Shown here: positions 55,171 to 62,163 of the stretch, in pieces
How positions within the stretch are numbered: position 1 is the first letter of the stretch
Layout: every line of letters starts with the position of its first letter
Source: an uncultured Flavobacteriaceae bacterium
GTDB taxonomy: Bacteria; Bacteroidota; Bacteroidia; Flavobacteriales; Flavobacteriaceae
Length of the DNA stretch: 64,000 bases
Direction: 5' to 3'
Assembly: GCA_943842245.1 (NCBI GenBank)
Contig: CALTAJ010000001.1
Coordinates: 124,001 to 188,000 of the forward strand
Position numbers and translations under genes: made by a program
Notes under the pieces: model-generated
Database searches by the model: none
What the model saw: only the letters and a program-made list of their open reading frames with translations
Told to the model about the DNA's origin: nothing

Positions 55171-56171
55171 TTAATAAAAAACTATTATTTAAAAAAAGAC
55201 CAGTTGGGCTTCCAGATGAAGATACGTGGGAATTAATTGATGAAAAATTACCAGATTTAGTTGATGGACAAATACTGATTGAACAGGAATATATATCCTT
55301 AGATCCAGCGATGAGGGGGTGGATGAATGAAGCAAGATCATACATTAAGCCAGTTGAAATTGGTGATGTGATGCGAGCGGGATCAGTTGGTAAGGTAATC
55401 AAGAAATCTGGTGAATCTAAATTTAATGTTGGTGACTATGTTAGCGGATGGGGTGGTGTTCAAACCCATTCTATTTCAAATGGTGAAAATTTACACAAAA
55501 TTGATCCTGAAAAATCTAGTTTATCTTCATATTTAGGTGTGCTCGGAATGCCCGGTATGACAGCTTACTTTGGAATTTTAGAAGAAGCAAAAGTTAAAGA
55601 AGGAGACACAGTCCTTATATCTGGGGCTGCAGGTGCAGTAGGTAGCATAGTTGGTCAAATTGCAAAAATAAAGGGGTGCAATGTTGTTGGAATAGCAGGA
55701 GGAGAGAAAAAGTGTACGTTTATAAAAGATGATTTGGGCTTTGATGATGCAATAGATTATAAGAATGGAAATGTTATAAAGGAAATAAAAAGTAAATGTC
55801 CAAAAGGTATTGATGTATATTTTGATAATGTTGGAGGAGAAATACTAGATGCAGCTTTAATTTTCTTAAGAAGAAATGCAAGAATAGTATTATGTGGTGC
55901 AATTTCACAATACAATAACAAAGATTCAATAAAAGGACCTAAAAATTATTTATCATTATTAGTAAATAGAGCTTCAATAAAAGGTATGGTTGTATTCGAT
56001 TATGCTCCTAAATATGAAAAAGCTATTGATCAAATTTCTGGATGGATACAAGAAGGTAAAATTTTAATTAACGAAGATATTTATGAAGGAATCGATAATT
56101 TCAGATCCGTTTTTTTAAAATTATTTAACGGTAAAAAGATGGGTAAACTAATTTTAAAGGTAAAAACTTAA
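55167..56171 (+). CDS. NADP-dependent MDR-family oxidoreductase (YncB/CurA-like)
   Basis: A 334-residue zinc-free medium-chain reductase like prostaglandin reductase / NADP-dependent 2-alkenal reductase. Marks are LDPAMRGWMNEARSYIKPVEIGDVMRAG (LDPAMRGWM and IGDVMRAG), VSGWGGVQTHSI, the segment LGVLGMPGMTAYFGILEEAKV and the cofactor motif ISGAAGAVGSIVGQIAKIKG, followed by VYFDNVGGEILDAALIFL. There are no Zn-binding cysteines. It overlaps the flavoprotein gene by four bases, so both may act on the same unsaturated substrate. A hairpin terminator follows directly. Confidence 0.93.
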   Translation: MINKKLLFKKRPVGLPDEDTWELIDEKLPDLVDGQILIEQEYISLDPAMRGWMNEARSYIKPVEIGDVMRAGSVGKVIKKSGESKFNVGDYVSGWGGVQTHSISNGENLHKIDPEKSSLSSYLGVLGMPGMTAYFGILEEAKVKEGDTVLISGAAGAVGSIVGQIAKIKGCNVVGIAGGEKKCTFIKDDLGFDDAIDYKNGNVIKEIKSKCPKGIDVYFDNVGGEILDAALIFLRRNARIVLCGAISQYNNKDSIKGPKNYLSLLVNRASIKGMVVFDYAPKYEKAIDQISGWIQEGKILINEDIYEGIDNFRSVFLKLFNGKKMGKLILKVKT

Positions 56172-56199
56172 AACCCCCTTAGAATGTTTAAGAGGGTTT
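56171..56199. terminator. Probable bidirectional terminator between convergent genes
   Basis: AAACCCCCTTA pairs with TAAGAGGGTTT (one mismatch) around GAATGTT. It starts at the last base of the MDR gene and lies 25 bases from the stop of the convergent gene at 56225. On the minus strand it is followed by a T-rich stretch. Confidence 0.65.
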
Positions 56200-56224
56200 A
56201 TATCATAGTAATTTACAGAACAAT

Positions 56225-56935
56225 CTATTGAGGCATATTCCATCTCTTAATTATTTTACCACTAAAATTGCCAACTACATCAGATACAGGGCTAGTTTTA
56301 GTAACAAAATTCATGAATGCCTTAGAGTTATTAATTTTCTCTCTTCCATTAAGGAAATCAGACATTTTTGGAGATCTAGCAACAAAATAGTGAGTAACTC
56401 CCCCTCTCATTCCAGCGATAGCTTCATGAAGGCCAAATGGGCCTGATCTCAATTTTTTTGTGTCCTTGTCTAGTTGAATAAAAGCTGAAGCAACAGTCGC
56501 AGGATCTTCAACAGATAGTTGCCAAACAGTAAAATAATCCATGCTCAAAGCAACGGAAGGATCAAAGATAAGACCTGATCCTAAAATAGAATCTTCGAAC
56601 TCTACATATTCATTAATAAGCATTTGAACTAATGATCCTTCTGCAGTTGGTGGGGGTCCTCCACCCCACATGTCCATAGTTTCAGCATTTGGTGCCAAAA
56701 AACATAATTGGTGAGTCATTTTGTTATCTCTACTGGTAAACATAATTTCATTCAATGTAACTGCAAAAGGAAATTGAGATGAAAACTCCGAGTTAAAAAC
56801 TCCATCTAAAGCATTAACGAATGCTTCTTGCCCTTCTGCATCAACATTTACGTTAAAACAAACCCAATAGCCTTTATCTTGAGCACTAGCAAAGGATATA
56901 GTTAAGGTTAAAAAAAGTAATAGTAATTTTTTCAT
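56225..56935 (-). CDS. Secreted protein of unknown family
   Basis: A 236-residue protein with a clear signal peptide (MKKLLLLFLTLTISFASAQ). I do not recognise the family. The mature part has two regions of similar shape, each starting with an aromatic strand (GYWVCFNVNVDAEGQEAFVNAL and YFTVWQLSVEDPATVASAFIQL, split here for length: GYWVCFNVNVDAEG; YFTVWQLSVEDPAT) followed by a helix, suggesting a duplicated ferredoxin-like (dimeric alpha-beta barrel) fold. MDMWGGGPPPTAEG is a flexible Pro-Gly segment. It is monocistronic and converges with the MDR gene. No catalytic residues can be assigned. Confidence 0.7.
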   Translation of the reverse strand: MKKLLLLFLTLTISFASAQDKGYWVCFNVNVDAEGQEAFVNALDGVFNSEFSSQFPFAVTLNEIMFTSRDNKMTHQLCFLAPNAETMDMWGGGPPPTAEGSLVQMLINEYVEFEDSILGSGLIFDPSVALSMDYFTVWQLSVEDPATVASAFIQLDKDTKKLRSGPFGLHEAIAGMRGGVTHYFVARSPKMSDFLNGREKINNSKAFMNFVTKTSPVSDVVGNFSGKIIKRWNMPQ

Positions 56936-57017
56936 TCTAATTGATTTATGATTAATAATAGACGAATTTAATAAATCTGATTAAAATTGAACAAAGTAAA
57001 TTGAAAATAATTAAATC

Positions 57018-57251
57018 TTAAAGCATTAATTCCTCGATACAATAAACATCTCCAACTTCATACTGATTGTAAATTTCTTCACTCACAGAACCAGTTCCAA
57101 TTAGCATATTAGTATTACCTTTTATAGTTCTTTCCCATTGAAAATAATAAGTATTATTCCCTCCATATTTATCTTGTATAATAATACACTCAATTTCTTT
57201 TTCGCAGCTAAAAACAGAAAGTATTACAACAATTGATAAAATGATTCTCAT
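57018..57251 (-). CDS. Small putative lipoprotein, 77 residues
   Basis: The protein begins MRIILSIVVILSVFSCEKEI, a short signal peptide with lipobox VFSC (Cys16). The mature part (about 60 residues) is beta-rich: NNTYYFQWERTIKGNT and GTGSVSEEIYNQYEVGDVYC, with three cysteines (16, 22 and about 72). It may form a small beta domain held by a disulfide. It lies 82 bases upstream of the unknown secreted protein gene in the same direction. Family not recognised. Confidence 0.6.
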   Translation of the reverse strand: MRIILSIVVILSVFSCEKEIECIIIQDKYGGNNTYYFQWERTIKGNTNMLIGTGSVSEEIYNQYEVGDVYCIEELML

Positions 57252-57436
57252 AAGATTAAACTAAAAAATATAAATGTTCTCAATTAAAGTGTGCAAGCAT
57301 AAAAATTAATATTAATATTTTGATATTTAGCTAATTGATATTTTTAAATTTGAAGTCTAAAAAATATATTCAACAATATATTTAAGATCTCCTTAAAAAA
57401 ATTAATAATTATTATCTAAATAGTAATTAACGACTA

Positions 57437-58033
57437 ATGAAAAAATATTTTTCTAAAATAGTTATAGTATCCGGAATAATAACTGTAATTATTATAACAA
57501 GATGTTCTAATGATGAAACACCCGAAACTTCTTCAGAAATAGTTGTTCCTAATATTATTAAAACTGAATCCCAGCTAAGAGACGAAGCATATAGAGCTGA
57601 TCCAATTTATGGCAATATCAAAACCTTAGATGATTATTGGTTAGCTTTTAAAACCATCGGAGAAACTCAATATGGATATGACTTTGGAAATCAAGAAGTA
57701 AAAATAATTACTGATTTAACTATTGCTAATTCAGACAGCAATAGAGATGATGCAGCAGGAATAGCATTTGGATCATGTAAAGAGGGTGTTATAGATGTAG
57801 CAATCAATGCAGACTACTGGTCAGAATATTCCTTTAACAGAAGATTAATTCTAATGTGGCACGAGCTGGGACACGATGTACTAAATGCTGCTCATATAGA
57901 AGGGGAAAGAGCTATAATGAATACACCCATACCTGATGAATACGATTTAGATATTTTCAAAAAAGAAGAAGCTGAATTGTTTAATGGTACGGACTTGATT
58001 TTTTTTGATTGTGACGACCCATATTTTAATTAA
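57437..58033 (+). CDS. Putative metzincin-like lipoprotein metalloprotease
   Basis: A 198-residue protein with an N-terminal hydrophobic signal (about 7-21) ending in TRCSND, a possible lipobox. The core is LMWHELGHDVLNAAHIEGE, an HExxH zinc motif with a third His seven residues after the second, followed by a Met-turn-like RAIMNT. True metzincins have HExxHxxGxxH, with the third His one residue closer, so this is a variant. VIDVAINADYWSEYSFNRRL precedes the helix. Similar small lipoproteins occur in flavobacteria, with unproven activity. It is monocistronic and converges with the VUT transporter gene (10-bp gap). Confidence 0.7.
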   Translation: MKKYFSKIVIVSGIITVIIITRCSNDETPETSSEIVVPNIIKTESQLRDEAYRADPIYGNIKTLDDYWLAFKTIGETQYGYDFGNQEVKIITDLTIANSDSNRDDAAGIAFGSCKEGVIDVAINADYWSEYSFNRRLILMWHELGHDVLNAAHIEGERAIMNTPIPDEYDLDIFKKEEAELFNGTDLIFFDCDDPYFN

Positions 58034-58043
58034 AAATTAAAAT

Positions 58044-58646
58044 TCATAAATCCTCTTGAGATAATCTTTTTGAAATAAAGTTGAGTAAAATCCCATAAAT
58101 TGGTAAAAAGAAAACTAAACCTATTATAATTTTCAAAGCTGTTTGATTTCCTGCTATTTCGATCCAATTTGTAGACATGTAGATGTCTTCCGAACCAAAA
58201 AAAGCTGTAGAAAAAAAGGTATACGAATCTATCACATTTGATATTACTGTTGATAAAGCAGGTGCAAGCCACCAAGCTGAATATCGTTCTCTGATATATT
58301 GAAAAACATTTATATCTATTAAAATACCAAGTGCGTAAGCAGTCGCGCTTGCAATTCCAATTCTAAATGCAACCGACATAAAGTTTCCTTCAAAATAAAT
58401 AATCATGATAGAAGAAATTATTGAAATTGGGTAAGAAAATGCAATTGTTTTTTGAGCAATTGACTTTCCCAATAATCTAACTGTTAGATCCGTAGCAACA
58501 ACTACTAACGGAAAACTGAAAGCTGCCCATGTAATTTTGAATTCATATATCTCTATTGGAATAGAAACTAGAGCATTTGATAAAGTAGTAATAAATATGT
58601 GAATTAAAACAAGTAAAAAAATCAGCTTTTCATTTTTTCTATTCAT
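58044..58646 (-). CDS. VUT family transporter (YhhQ, queuosine precursor uptake)
   Basis: A 200-residue integral membrane protein with about six helices. The family pattern is visible: AFSFPLVVVATDLTVRLLGK, FRIGIASATAYALGILIDI, NVFQYIRERYSAWWLAP and STVISNVIDSYTFFSTAFFG. YhhQ-type VUT proteins import the queuosine precursors preQ0/preQ1. It overlaps the phosphoribosyltransferase gene upstream by four bases, so import is probably tied to salvage of a base. The C-terminal helix region LKIIIGLVFFLPIYGILLN is normal. Confidence 0.88.
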   Translation of the reverse strand: MNRKNEKLIFLLVLIHIFITTLSNALVSIPIEIYEFKITWAAFSFPLVVVATDLTVRLLGKSIAQKTIAFSYPISIISSIMIIYFEGNFMSVAFRIGIASATAYALGILIDINVFQYIRERYSAWWLAPALSTVISNVIDSYTFFSTAFFGSEDIYMSTNWIEIAGNQTALKIIIGLVFFLPIYGILLNFISKRLSQEDL

Positions 58647-59116
58647 CCTTGATAATATTCACTTTGATATTTCTCCCATGGAAAGACAATCCAGGACGGA
58701 TTCAATGACTTGTCAATTATTTTACCTCTAAAATCAACTTTAAAAGCACTCGAATTATTTTCGATTAAGGATGCAAAATAAATATTTATTTCTTTTTTAT
58801 CTATTGCGTGATCTATCAATTTAAATGTGGCACCAGTGTCATTAATATCGTCAATTATTAAAATGTTTGAATAAGAAATTAAACTGTTTTCAAGTATTGC
58901 TAAATTTGGTTTATTTTTTTCATCCCTTAACTGAACATTTATAACTTTATGTGGAACATTAATAGCATGAGATAAGTACACTCCTGGCACACATCCTCCC
59001 CTATTTATACTTATAATCAAATCTGGAAACCATTCTGTTTGACTTATCTGGTTTATTATCTCATCAAGAGCTAATTCCATCTCTTCAATTGTAAAATTGA
59101 TTTTTTTCTCTTTCAT
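58643..59116 (-). CDS. Purine-type phosphoribosyltransferase
   Basis: A 157-residue type I PRTase. The PRPP-binding loop is ILIIDDINDTGATFKLIDHA (about 87-106), preceded by ISINRGGCVPGVYLSHAI, which supplies the conserved hydrophobic-Arg-Gly-Gly start (PPi loop). The final WIVFPWEKY is typical of the Gpt-like guanine/xanthine group. It transfers ribose-5-phosphate from PRPP to a base. Its stop overlaps the start of the VUT (YhhQ) transporter gene by four bases, so I infer it acts on a base imported by that transporter, perhaps a purine or a 7-deazapurine. Confidence 0.85.
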   Translation of the reverse strand: MKEKKINFTIEEMELALDEIINQISQTEWFPDLIISINRGGCVPGVYLSHAINVPHKVINVQLRDEKNKPNLAILENSLISYSNILIIDDINDTGATFKLIDHAIDKKEINIYFASLIENNSSAFKVDFRGKIIDKSLNPSWIVFPWEKYQSEYYQG

Positions 59117-59138
59117 TATTTTTTAATTTGAATATTAA

Positions 59139-60272
59139 TTAGTTCAAATTTATCGGGATTCCATACCCTTCTTCTTTTTTTTGAGGAAGATCTAAAAGCT
59201 CCCTAATTGATGGAGCAATTTGATTGCTAAATAACTGGTTTGTTTTTGAAATTTCACCTTTATTGGAAACTCCTTTTCCAAACATTATAATCCAAGCTTG
59301 ATCCGATCCCTCAATCTCATCACCATGTCCTTTCCAACTATCAATAGGATTTGTTCCTCTTCCATGATCTGTAGTGATTATAAATGTAGTTTTATCCTTG
59401 TAGTAGTTACTTTGTTGAGCGTATTTCCATAGATCTTTAATTAAATTATCTGTATTTTTTGCTGCTTTCAAATAGGATTCATAATCTCCATCATGGGCAA
59501 AATCGTCAGTCTCTCCATAAGATATATATATGAAGTCAGGTTGATGCTTATTAAGATAAACTTTGGCGTATTGGTGTGTAAATCCGTCAAGTCTTACAGT
59601 ACCCCAAGGACTTGGAATTTGATTCTGAAGCTGGTTAAGTAAAATTTCATCTTTATTCAGAGGTAAATCAGTTGAGGACTCAAAACCACAATTAGTATAA
59701 ACACCTGATCTTTCTTGATTAACTATATAATCGAAAACATCCCAACTTCCGAAAGCTGCAACCTTCACAGGATCGTATGTTTTTGCAAATTGCTCTAAAA
59801 TAGTTTCATTAGGATTAGGAATTTTATCATTACTAAATATATTTTGATCATCTGCTTTTCCTGTTAATATTTCATTATAACCGGGATATGAAAACCACAT
59901 TCCATTTGAAAGGTTAACCTTACTCCCTAGATTTCTATTACCAAATATTTGTCCCATTTCAATTACTTCATTCCAAATAAAAGGCATTAACGCCAACCTC
60001 CTATCTTTTGGCTTTTCTCTCCATGCCCAATTGTAAAGCTTTTCTGGGTGTTTTACATAGTTTTTATTTTTTACTAATAAAGAATCTGCACCCAAAAATA
60101 ATTCTTGCCATCTTAACCCATCCAGAGTAATTAAAAATACTTTTTGATCACTGATTTTACTTTGAGAAAAACTCAATAAACTCATCAATAGTGCGCAATA
60201 AAAAAAAGACTTTGTATTAGTAATAAAGCTTTGGCAGTTTGTTGATATTGTCTCTAATAAATTACAAATCAT
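59139..60272 (-). CDS. Alkaline-phosphatase-superfamily phosphodiesterase/nucleotide pyrophosphatase-like protein
   Basis: A secreted metal-dependent hydrolase of up to 377 residues. The first 30 residues before the hydrophobic YCALLMSLLSFSQS look too long for a signal peptide; the start may be the ATG at residue 30 or nearby. Metal and nucleophile segments are VFLITLDGLRWQELF (Asp), FSYPGYNEILTGKADD (Ser/Thr region), YGETDDFAHDGDYESY and ITTDHGRG (Asp-His). These fit the NPP/phosphodiesterase branch of the superfamily rather than sulfatase, as no CxPxR formylglycine site is present. The substrate is unknown. Confidence 0.82.
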   Translation of the reverse strand: MICNLLETISTNCQSFITNTKSFFYCALLMSLLSFSQSKISDQKVFLITLDGLRWQELFLGADSLLVKNKNYVKHPEKLYNWAWREKPKDRRLALMPFIWNEVIEMGQIFGNRNLGSKVNLSNGMWFSYPGYNEILTGKADDQNIFSNDKIPNPNETILEQFAKTYDPVKVAAFGSWDVFDYIVNQERSGVYTNCGFESSTDLPLNKDEILLNQLQNQIPSPWGTVRLDGFTHQYAKVYLNKHQPDFIYISYGETDDFAHDGDYESYLKAAKNTDNLIKDLWKYAQQSNYYKDKTTFIITTDHGRGTNPIDSWKGHGDEIEGSDQAWIIMFGKGVSNKGEISKTNQLFSNQIAPSIRELLDLPQKKEEGYGIPINLN

Positions 60273-60593
60273 AATCTAAAATTATTTTAATTTAGTTCAT
60301 CCATTCACATTAACCAAATTCCTTCTAAAATATGGTGTTATTTGACATATAACACAGTCTTTTTATCAAAGTAATTTAATAATCATAAATTAATAATTGT
60401 TACTCAAGATTGACGCAAATTCATGCAAAACACTATAGCCTTTCATTAGGATTACCTGTTTTAAGTCAAAACCGGTGGTCTCATTCACTAAACTTAAATG
60501 ATAAACTAAAAATATCATTACAATATTATTCTTTTGCCAGTTCTCTTTTTAAATTTAATATAGACTACACAGAAATATTTTTAATTTTACAAA
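60273..60593. other. 321-bp intergenic region
   Basis: AT-rich gap between the phosphodiesterase gene (minus) and the small-protein pair (plus). A TTG-initiated 64-codon frame (60410-60604) overlaps the real start at 60594 and has no protein-like features beyond openness; I treat it as noncoding. Promoters for the divergent units should lie here, but no exact TAnnTTTG is seen. Confidence 0.4.
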
Positions 60594-60722
60594 ATGGATT
60601 TTGATAAAATAAAAGAAGTAATTCTTAATGCGGTAGATTCACTAGCAAAAAGTTTAGGGGTTGAAATGAGAGTTTTGGTTCTTATATCTTTTTTGGTTGG
60701 ATATATTTTAGGACGCTTATAA
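60594..60722 (+). CDS. 42-residue small membrane protein
   Basis: The ORF starts MDFDKIKEVILNAVDSLAKS, an amphipathic helix (about 1-24), followed by one membrane helix around RVLVLISFLVGYILGRL with a C-terminal Arg. The layout (amphipathic helix plus one anchor) is common for tiny membrane-associated proteins of flavobacteria. The next small gene starts three bases after the stop, so the pair forms one transcript. Function unknown. Confidence 0.6.
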   Translation: MDFDKIKEVILNAVDSLAKSLGVEMRVLVLISFLVGYILGRL

Positions 60723-60725
60723 TTA

Positions 60726-60911
60726 ATGAAGTTTGGAATTAAAAATTTTAAAGAAAATTTAGCTAGTATTCCTAACCGAGTTGAAAAAACAAGTAAGGGT
60801 AAATTTTCTGTTTTATTAATTGCCCTTTTCTTACTACCAGGTGGATCAATACTTTGTCTAATCACTGTATATCTTCGTTTTAAAAATTATAAAATAAAAA
60901 AAAACCTCTAG
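60726..60911 (+). CDS. 61-residue small membrane protein
   Basis: It begins MKFGIKNFKENLASIPNRVE, an amphipathic basic segment, then GKFSVLLIALFLLPGGSILCLITVYLRF, a hydrophobic helix with a Pro-Gly-Gly kink (about 26-50), and ends in Lys-rich sequence. It directly follows the 42-residue gene. Its stop codon TAG at 60909-60911 lies inside the stem of the terminator, so the ribosome and the hairpin meet at the 3' end. Function unknown. Confidence 0.6.
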   Translation: MKFGIKNFKENLASIPNRVEKTSKGKFSVLLIALFLLPGGSILCLITVYLRFKNYKIKKNL

Positions 60912-60926
60912 TAAACTAGAGGTTTT
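60901..60926. terminator. Strong bidirectional hairpin terminator
   Basis: AAAACCTCTAGT / ACTAGAGGTTTT is a perfect 12-bp inverted repeat with an AA centre. On the minus strand the hairpin is followed by a T8 tract, and on the plus strand by AT-rich sequence. It can end both the plus-strand small-protein pair and the minus-strand Cys-rich gene at 60950. Confidence 0.85.
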
Positions 60927-60949
60927 AAAAATCTGAAATAATAAATAAT

Positions 60950-61081
60950 TTATTCTACACCACTAAAATCAGTACAAGTATATTTTTCACTAACCTCAAT
61001 GTGGTGTACACCACATTCGTGGGTGTCTTCGTTAATATTCAAACAGTTTAAACAACCATTACTTAATGTTAATTTTTCCAT
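60950..61081 (-). CDS. 43-residue Cys/His-rich microprotein
   Basis: The likely start is the ATG at 61081, giving MEKLTLSNGCLNCLNINED and onward; a longer frame from 61171 adds 30 residues of unlikely composition. The sequence has CLNC (Cys10, Cys13), THECGVHH (His21, Cys23, His26, His27) and YTCTDFSG (Cys36), a clear potential metal-binding set. A 20-bp perfect palindrome lies within it, over codons for GVHH. The gene is followed by the bidirectional terminator. Family not recognised for certain; small CxxC proteins of this size are common in flavobacteria. Confidence 0.6.
   Translation of the reverse strand: MEKLTLSNGCLNCLNINEDTHECGVHHIEVSEKYTCTDFSGVE
60998..61017. repeat. 20-bp perfect palindrome inside the Cys-rich microprotein gene
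   Basis: AATGTGGTGT followed by its exact complement ACACCACATT, with no spacer. It codes for the GVHH part of the microprotein. A perfect 20-bp dyad of mixed composition is unlikely by chance in 64 kb and may be an operator or protein-binding site. Confidence 0.75.
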
Positions 61082-61275
61082 GACTAATAATTTTCCACTA
61101 AAATAAATAAAATTTAAATATAAGTCGTTGATAATTAGTAGTTTATAATTAGAATAAATAAAAATAATCAAAGAAAATACTTAATATATAGTAATAATTC
61201 CAACCATTTAATATTAAAGTGAGTACTGATAATAATATTTAACTGTTGCCAGGCATCAATGTTAAAGTCAAACTA

Positions 61276-61449
61276 CTAGTCACCTTTTTTATTAAAGCCT
61301 ATATTAAATTTCATGTAGCTTTTTCCATCTTTCTTTTTAAATAAAAGGGTTGCTTTAAAATACTCGTTTAGTTTATATTTTTTTTTTAAAACTCTTGTAT
61401 GTTTATTGTATGAATTATCAATTAAGATAGAATTCACTAATTTTATCAT
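61276..61449 (-). CDS. Possible 57-residue basic protein
   Basis: An ORF of 57 codons from the ATG at 61449, starting MIKLVNSILIDNSYNKHTRV and ending KDGKSYMKFNIGFNKKGD. It is Lys-rich with regular alternation of hydrophobic and charged residues, more protein-like than the surrounding DNA. It contains a run of ten A in the coding strand (Lys codons). I do not recognise it, and no neighbour supports it. Confidence 0.35.
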   Translation of the reverse strand: MIKLVNSILIDNSYNKHTRVLKKKYKLNEYFKATLLFKKKDGKSYMKFNIGFNKKGD

Positions 61450-61480
61450 AAATCAATCATTTTTATTGTAAAAAGACATT

Positions 61481-62029
61481 TTGATGAATCGTTTGTGGTG
61501 GAAATTTTTATTCGTTATATGTACCCCAATCTATCTATTTGGACAATCATCAACTTACTCTACAACACTGGATTTTGATGGATCAGATTCTTTTATTACC
61601 ATACCTTCGGGAAACAGTGATCTTTCATTTTCTTCCGATAAGTTTACGCTCGAAGCATGGATTAAGATTGATAATGCTCCTCCTTCTGTCTCTTCTTCTG
61701 GAAACAACTCTGCACCCAATAGGGATTACATATTTGCCAAAAAAAATGACTGGAGTTTATATATTTTAAATATTAATGGCTCTTTATATCTTGAAGGAAG
61801 GTTTAGAAGAGACTATCACGGAAATTGGCCTGATGTAAGATCATCCACAACAATTTCAACAGATACATGGTATCATGTTGCATTTACAAACTCTAAATCA
61901 GATGGGAGGATAAGGATTTATATTAATGGAAATCTTGATAATTCAGAAAACTGGACTTCAGGGGGGTATGGTCTTACATCCACAACAAATACCATTGGAA
62001 TTGGAGCAAGTGTTTGGAATGGAATCTAA
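61481..62029 (+). CDS. Truncated LamG (concanavalin A-like) secreted protein
   Basis: A 182-residue protein with a signal peptide ending near LFGQ (about 22) and one LamG/concanavalin-like domain: LDFDGSDSFITIPSG, FTLEAWIKID, WYHVAFTNSKSDGRIRIYING, and IGIGASVWNG at the end. It stops right there, before the last strands (FDGEISDVRFWD) that complete the domain in the next gene. So it is a shortened copy of the start of the adjacent large gene at 62164, created by tandem duplication and truncation; the two copies match in order and in most motifs. It may be a relic or a small secreted lectin-like protein. Confidence 0.75.
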   Translation: MMNRLWWKFLFVICTPIYLFGQSSTYSTTLDFDGSDSFITIPSGNSDLSFSSDKFTLEAWIKIDNAPPSVSSSGNNSAPNRDYIFAKKNDWSLYILNINGSLYLEGRFRRDYHGNWPDVRSSTTISTDTWYHVAFTNSKSDGRIRIYINGNLDNSENWTSGGYGLTSTTNTIGIGASVWNGI

Positions 62030-62163
62030 TAGTTGTTTTAATCGATTAAATTTTGTGAAAGGCTATTATTTAAAGATAAAAAATCAGTTAGATAGATAGA
62101 AATACCCTAATTTTAGGTCTTTCCATTTTAGTTTTATTTATTTGGAGACTTGATTTTTTGGTT

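Noticed and set aside
60410-60604. TTG-initiated 64-codon frame
   Set aside because: It overlaps the better ATG start at 60594, has no conserved-looking motif or signal, and needs a TTG start without support.
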